Part shown: piece after piece, positions 61,522-64,000 of the stretch | How positions within the stretch are numbered: the first letter of the stretch is position 1 | Layout of the letters: each line of letters opens with the position of its first letter | Origin: Amoebidium appalachense | Lineage: Eukaryota; Ichthyosporea | NCBI GenBank assembly: GCA_963693365.1 | Contig: CAVNZM010000009.1 | Location: 2,356,001-2,420,000, forward strand | Direction of reading: 5' to 3' | DNA length: 64,000 bases | Position numbers and translations under genes: made by a program | The notes under the pieces: model-generated | Told to the model about the DNA's origin: nothing | The model's input: only the letters and a program-made list of their open reading frames with translations | Database searches by the model: none

Positions 61522-63475
61522 ATGGCGCCTACTCCGGAAGAGTTGAAAGAGATTGTCACGGCGGCTTTGCCCGCCGAGGCAGGCATAGATGAAACCTACC
61601 ACGACTACATCATAGAGTCCCTCTCGTCAGTTCTGGATGCTGGGGTACCCTCCGGAGACATGGAGATTACTCTGACAGAGTCAGTCGGGCCCCTTTTGGA
61701 GAGCTTTATTTCCGAAGATGAGGTTACAGAATTTGTTAAGAAGGTGGTGGCCGATCTGGCAGCGCGCACCAAACCCAAGGCAAAGGTTCGCCGAAAGGAT
61801 GATTACGCCATACAACTCGACGGTTTCATTTTGGGTTTTGGAGGCAAGATGCTTCTGGAGAGCACACAACTGCACATGAAACGCGGCCATCGCTACGCGC
61901 TTATCGGACACAACGGCGCCGGTAAAACTACACTCATGACACGCATGGCTAAGAAAGACATTCGCGGCTTCCCACAGGATCAAACGTGTGTTTACGTCAA
62001 GCACGAAGTTGTTGGGGCAGGAGTTGAATCGGTAGTGGATTTCCTTAAGCGGGACTCGGCGTGCACGGATACGGCAATGGTGAAGGCGGCACTAACAAAG
62101 GTCGGCTTCTCGGAGGAAATGATGAAAGTTAAGGTGTCGGAGCTTTCCGGTGGGTGGAGAATGCGTTTGGCCATCTCGCGCACTTTGCTTCTGGATGCAG
62201 ACATCCTACTACTGGACGAACCTACCAATCACTTGGACGTGCACGCCGTGCAATGGCTCGTGGAATATTTGAACGGGCTTGAGGAAACTACCGTCATGGT
62301 TGTGTCCCACGACGTTCCCTTTCTGGAAAAGGTCGTTACAGATGTGATCCATTTCAAGGACAAGCAACTCACGTACGTTCCGGGTGGACTCCAGGCTTTC
62401 CTGGAAAAGAATCCCCTTCCAGGAATGACACCGTCGCATTCTCCCCATGCCTCCACGCTCCGGTGCACCCGCACGTATGGACGACAACTCGAACATGGAT
62501 GAGCTACCCGAATTTCGTTTCCCGGCTCCCGGGATGTTGGACGGGATTACAAGCAGCAGCCGTTCAATTATGAAACTCACACACGTGGATTTCGAGTACG
62601 ACACGAAGAAAATCCGTGTTCTTCACGACGTGAACGTGAAGTTGACACTTTCCAGCAGGGTGGCCATTGTGGGCCCGAACGGCGCAGGCAAATCCACGCT
62701 GATGCGTATTCTCGTCGGTGAATTGAACCCGGTTACGGAGCAGGGTGATGTTTGGAAGCACCACAACCTTCGTGTCGCATATGTAGCCCAGCACACACTT
62801 TTCCATCTGGAGGAACATTTGGCCCAAACGCCCATTGAGTACTTCCAGGAGAGATTCCGGTCAGGTGCGGATGCAGAGATTCAAGGAAAGACCTCGTTGC
62901 GTCTTTCGGAGGAGGAGGTTCTGAAGGGACAAACGTACGGGGAGGTGGAGTGCATCACGGGCCGGCGCATGCGCCATCGCGCACTCGAATACGAGATCAA
63001 GCGTGTGGGGATTAGGGAGAAGTTTTACCATCCGCTGGAGAAGTTGAAGACCGACCCGACGATGATGAAGCTCGTCAAAGCGTACGACGAGAAACTCGCG
63101 GCGGTGGCGGCCGGCGTTGATCTCCGCCCACTTCGTTCGAGCGAAATCAAGAAACATCTGGCGGATTTCGGCCTCAAAGATGAGTTTGTTACGGGGAAAA
63201 TTGAGCGTCTTTCGGGTGGTCAGCGCACACGTCTCGTTTTCGCCGCCGCTATGTGGCCCCGCCCTCATGTTTTGGCTCTGGACGAACCTACCAACTACTT
63301 GGACAGAGAGGCGCTGTCGGCACTCGCGGAGGCGATTCGGAGATTCAAGGGGGCAGTGGTGATGGTTACGCACAACGAAATGTTCTACAAGGACTTGTGT
63401 AATGAGTGGTGGTCAGTGCAGAACGGACACGTGACGGTGCAAAGGGATGGGCCCCCAGAGGTAGAAGAGGACTAA
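61522..63475 (+). CDS. eEF3-like twin-ABC ATPase with an apparent +1 frameshift
   Basis: Intronless. The first part (from ATG 61522) has a helical N-terminus of about 90 residues, then ABC1: Walker A GHNGAGKT (129-136), signature LSGGW (208-212), Walker B ILLLDEPTNHLD (228-239), switch His in VSHD. The second part continues one frame over with FRFPAPGMLDG, Walker A GPNGAGKST, QHTLFHLEEHLAQTPIEYF, a chromodomain-like insert (ITGRRMRHRALEYEIKRVG) typical of eEF3/New1, signature LSGGQR and ALDEPTNYLD, ending EVEED. Total about 650 residues if the shift is bridged. That equals eEF3 without its N-terminal HEAT repeats. eEF3 helps E-site tRNA release during elongation. The break lies between 62428 and 62495. 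A CCCC run at 62442-62445 with one C too many would explain it. Confidence 0.85.
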
Positions 63476-63535
63476 GGGGTGGGTTTGTGCCTTTCTTTTC
63501 TTTCTTTCCTTCTTTTTTTTTTTTTTTTTTTTGAA

Positions 63536-63572
<37 letters not shown>

Positions 63573-64000
63573 CAGTGGTATAGTGGGCCGGGCTGTATGC
63601 TTAGTTCGTTTTTTTGGTTTGATATTATAGGAAGACTTCTAGTGTTTGTATATATACATGGAGACTCGCTAGCTTATGTGTGTTGTGGTTTTCTGTTTAT
63701 TCAACTTTCAAAGACCATACCTACGGGCACCAGCAACTCGACACGTAGTATAGGGCTTTTGTAGTGAACCTACAAAAATCACACACAGACACACACGGAT
63801 TTGCTTGATAGGGGGTTTTTCTTAACCTCATCTAGCAAGCATATGCAGAAACTCTGGTGGAATTTTTCGGTTCCCCTCTGTATTATTTAGTTTGTTTTAA
63901 CCCCCACGAGAATAGCTAACATAGGCGGTGGGGTAAATACGGTATTCCAGGCTTCACGGACAGAATTCTTCAAGGGTGCCTGGTGCAGCCCGGCAAGTTT
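63476..64000. other. 3' flank of the eEF3-like gene, no further gene seen
   Basis: Poly-T then a G run (63511-63569), then mixed sequence with several TATAT words. An open stretch on the minus strand at the very end (about 63890-64000) has no recognisable motif and could not be called. Confidence 0.5.

Overview
The window is nuclear DNA of an intron-rich eukaryote. Evidence: dozens of GT-AG introns, HECT-ligase, m6A-writer and tail-anchored FN3 genes, a Ty1/copia LTR retrotransposon, and very abundant (CA)n, poly-C and poly-G tracts in introns. The taxon cannot be fixed from sequence alone. An eEF3-type ABC ATPase beside TRIP12/UPL3, METTL3 and FNDC3-like genes would suit a protist, alga or unicellular holozoan better than a vertebrate or land plant. 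No prokaryotic, organellar or tRNA/rRNA genes were seen.

Layout. (1) 1-7406 (+): 3' part of a multi-exon fibronectin-III gene ending in a C-terminal membrane anchor (FNDC3-like). (2) 7407-8946: intergenic and promoter. (3) 8947-32835 (+): a complete TRIP12/UPL3-type HECT E3 ubiquitin ligase, about 34 coding exons, with N-terminal ARM repeats and a C-terminal HECT domain with its catalytic cysteine. (4) 34293-36635: two divergent, near-identical, intronless genes for small Cys-rich secreted proteins. Their similarity stops at the start and stop codons. (5) 38604-44275: a decayed Ty1/copia element with one full LTR and one truncated LTR. (6) 44276-47374: gene-free DNA with a palindromic repeat array and a diverged duplication. 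(7) 47375-60954 (-): a complete METTL3 (m6A writer) gene, rebuilt here as 18 coding exons and 571 codons, with all exon phases agreeing. (8) 60955-61521: short CCAAT-box region shared by METTL3 and the divergent gene on its other side. (9) 61522-63475 (+): an intronless eEF3-like twin-ABC ATPase with one apparent frameshift. (10) 63476-64000: no gene recognised.

The three housekeeping-type genes act at different steps of gene expression: mRNA methylation, translation elongation and protein turnover. Only METTL3 and the eEF3-like gene are physically coupled. The most unusual material is non-coding: three MITE-like elements with terminal inverted repeats, a family of short C-run-bounded interspersed elements in introns, microsatellites fused to splice sites, and a palindromic GCAGAAT array. 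In coding sequence the main oddities are a DPAW in place of the DPPW catalytic motif of METTL3 and 11 replacement versus 4 silent differences between the secreted-protein twins. Exon limits were read by eye from splice consensus, phase and family similarity; no alignment was run.
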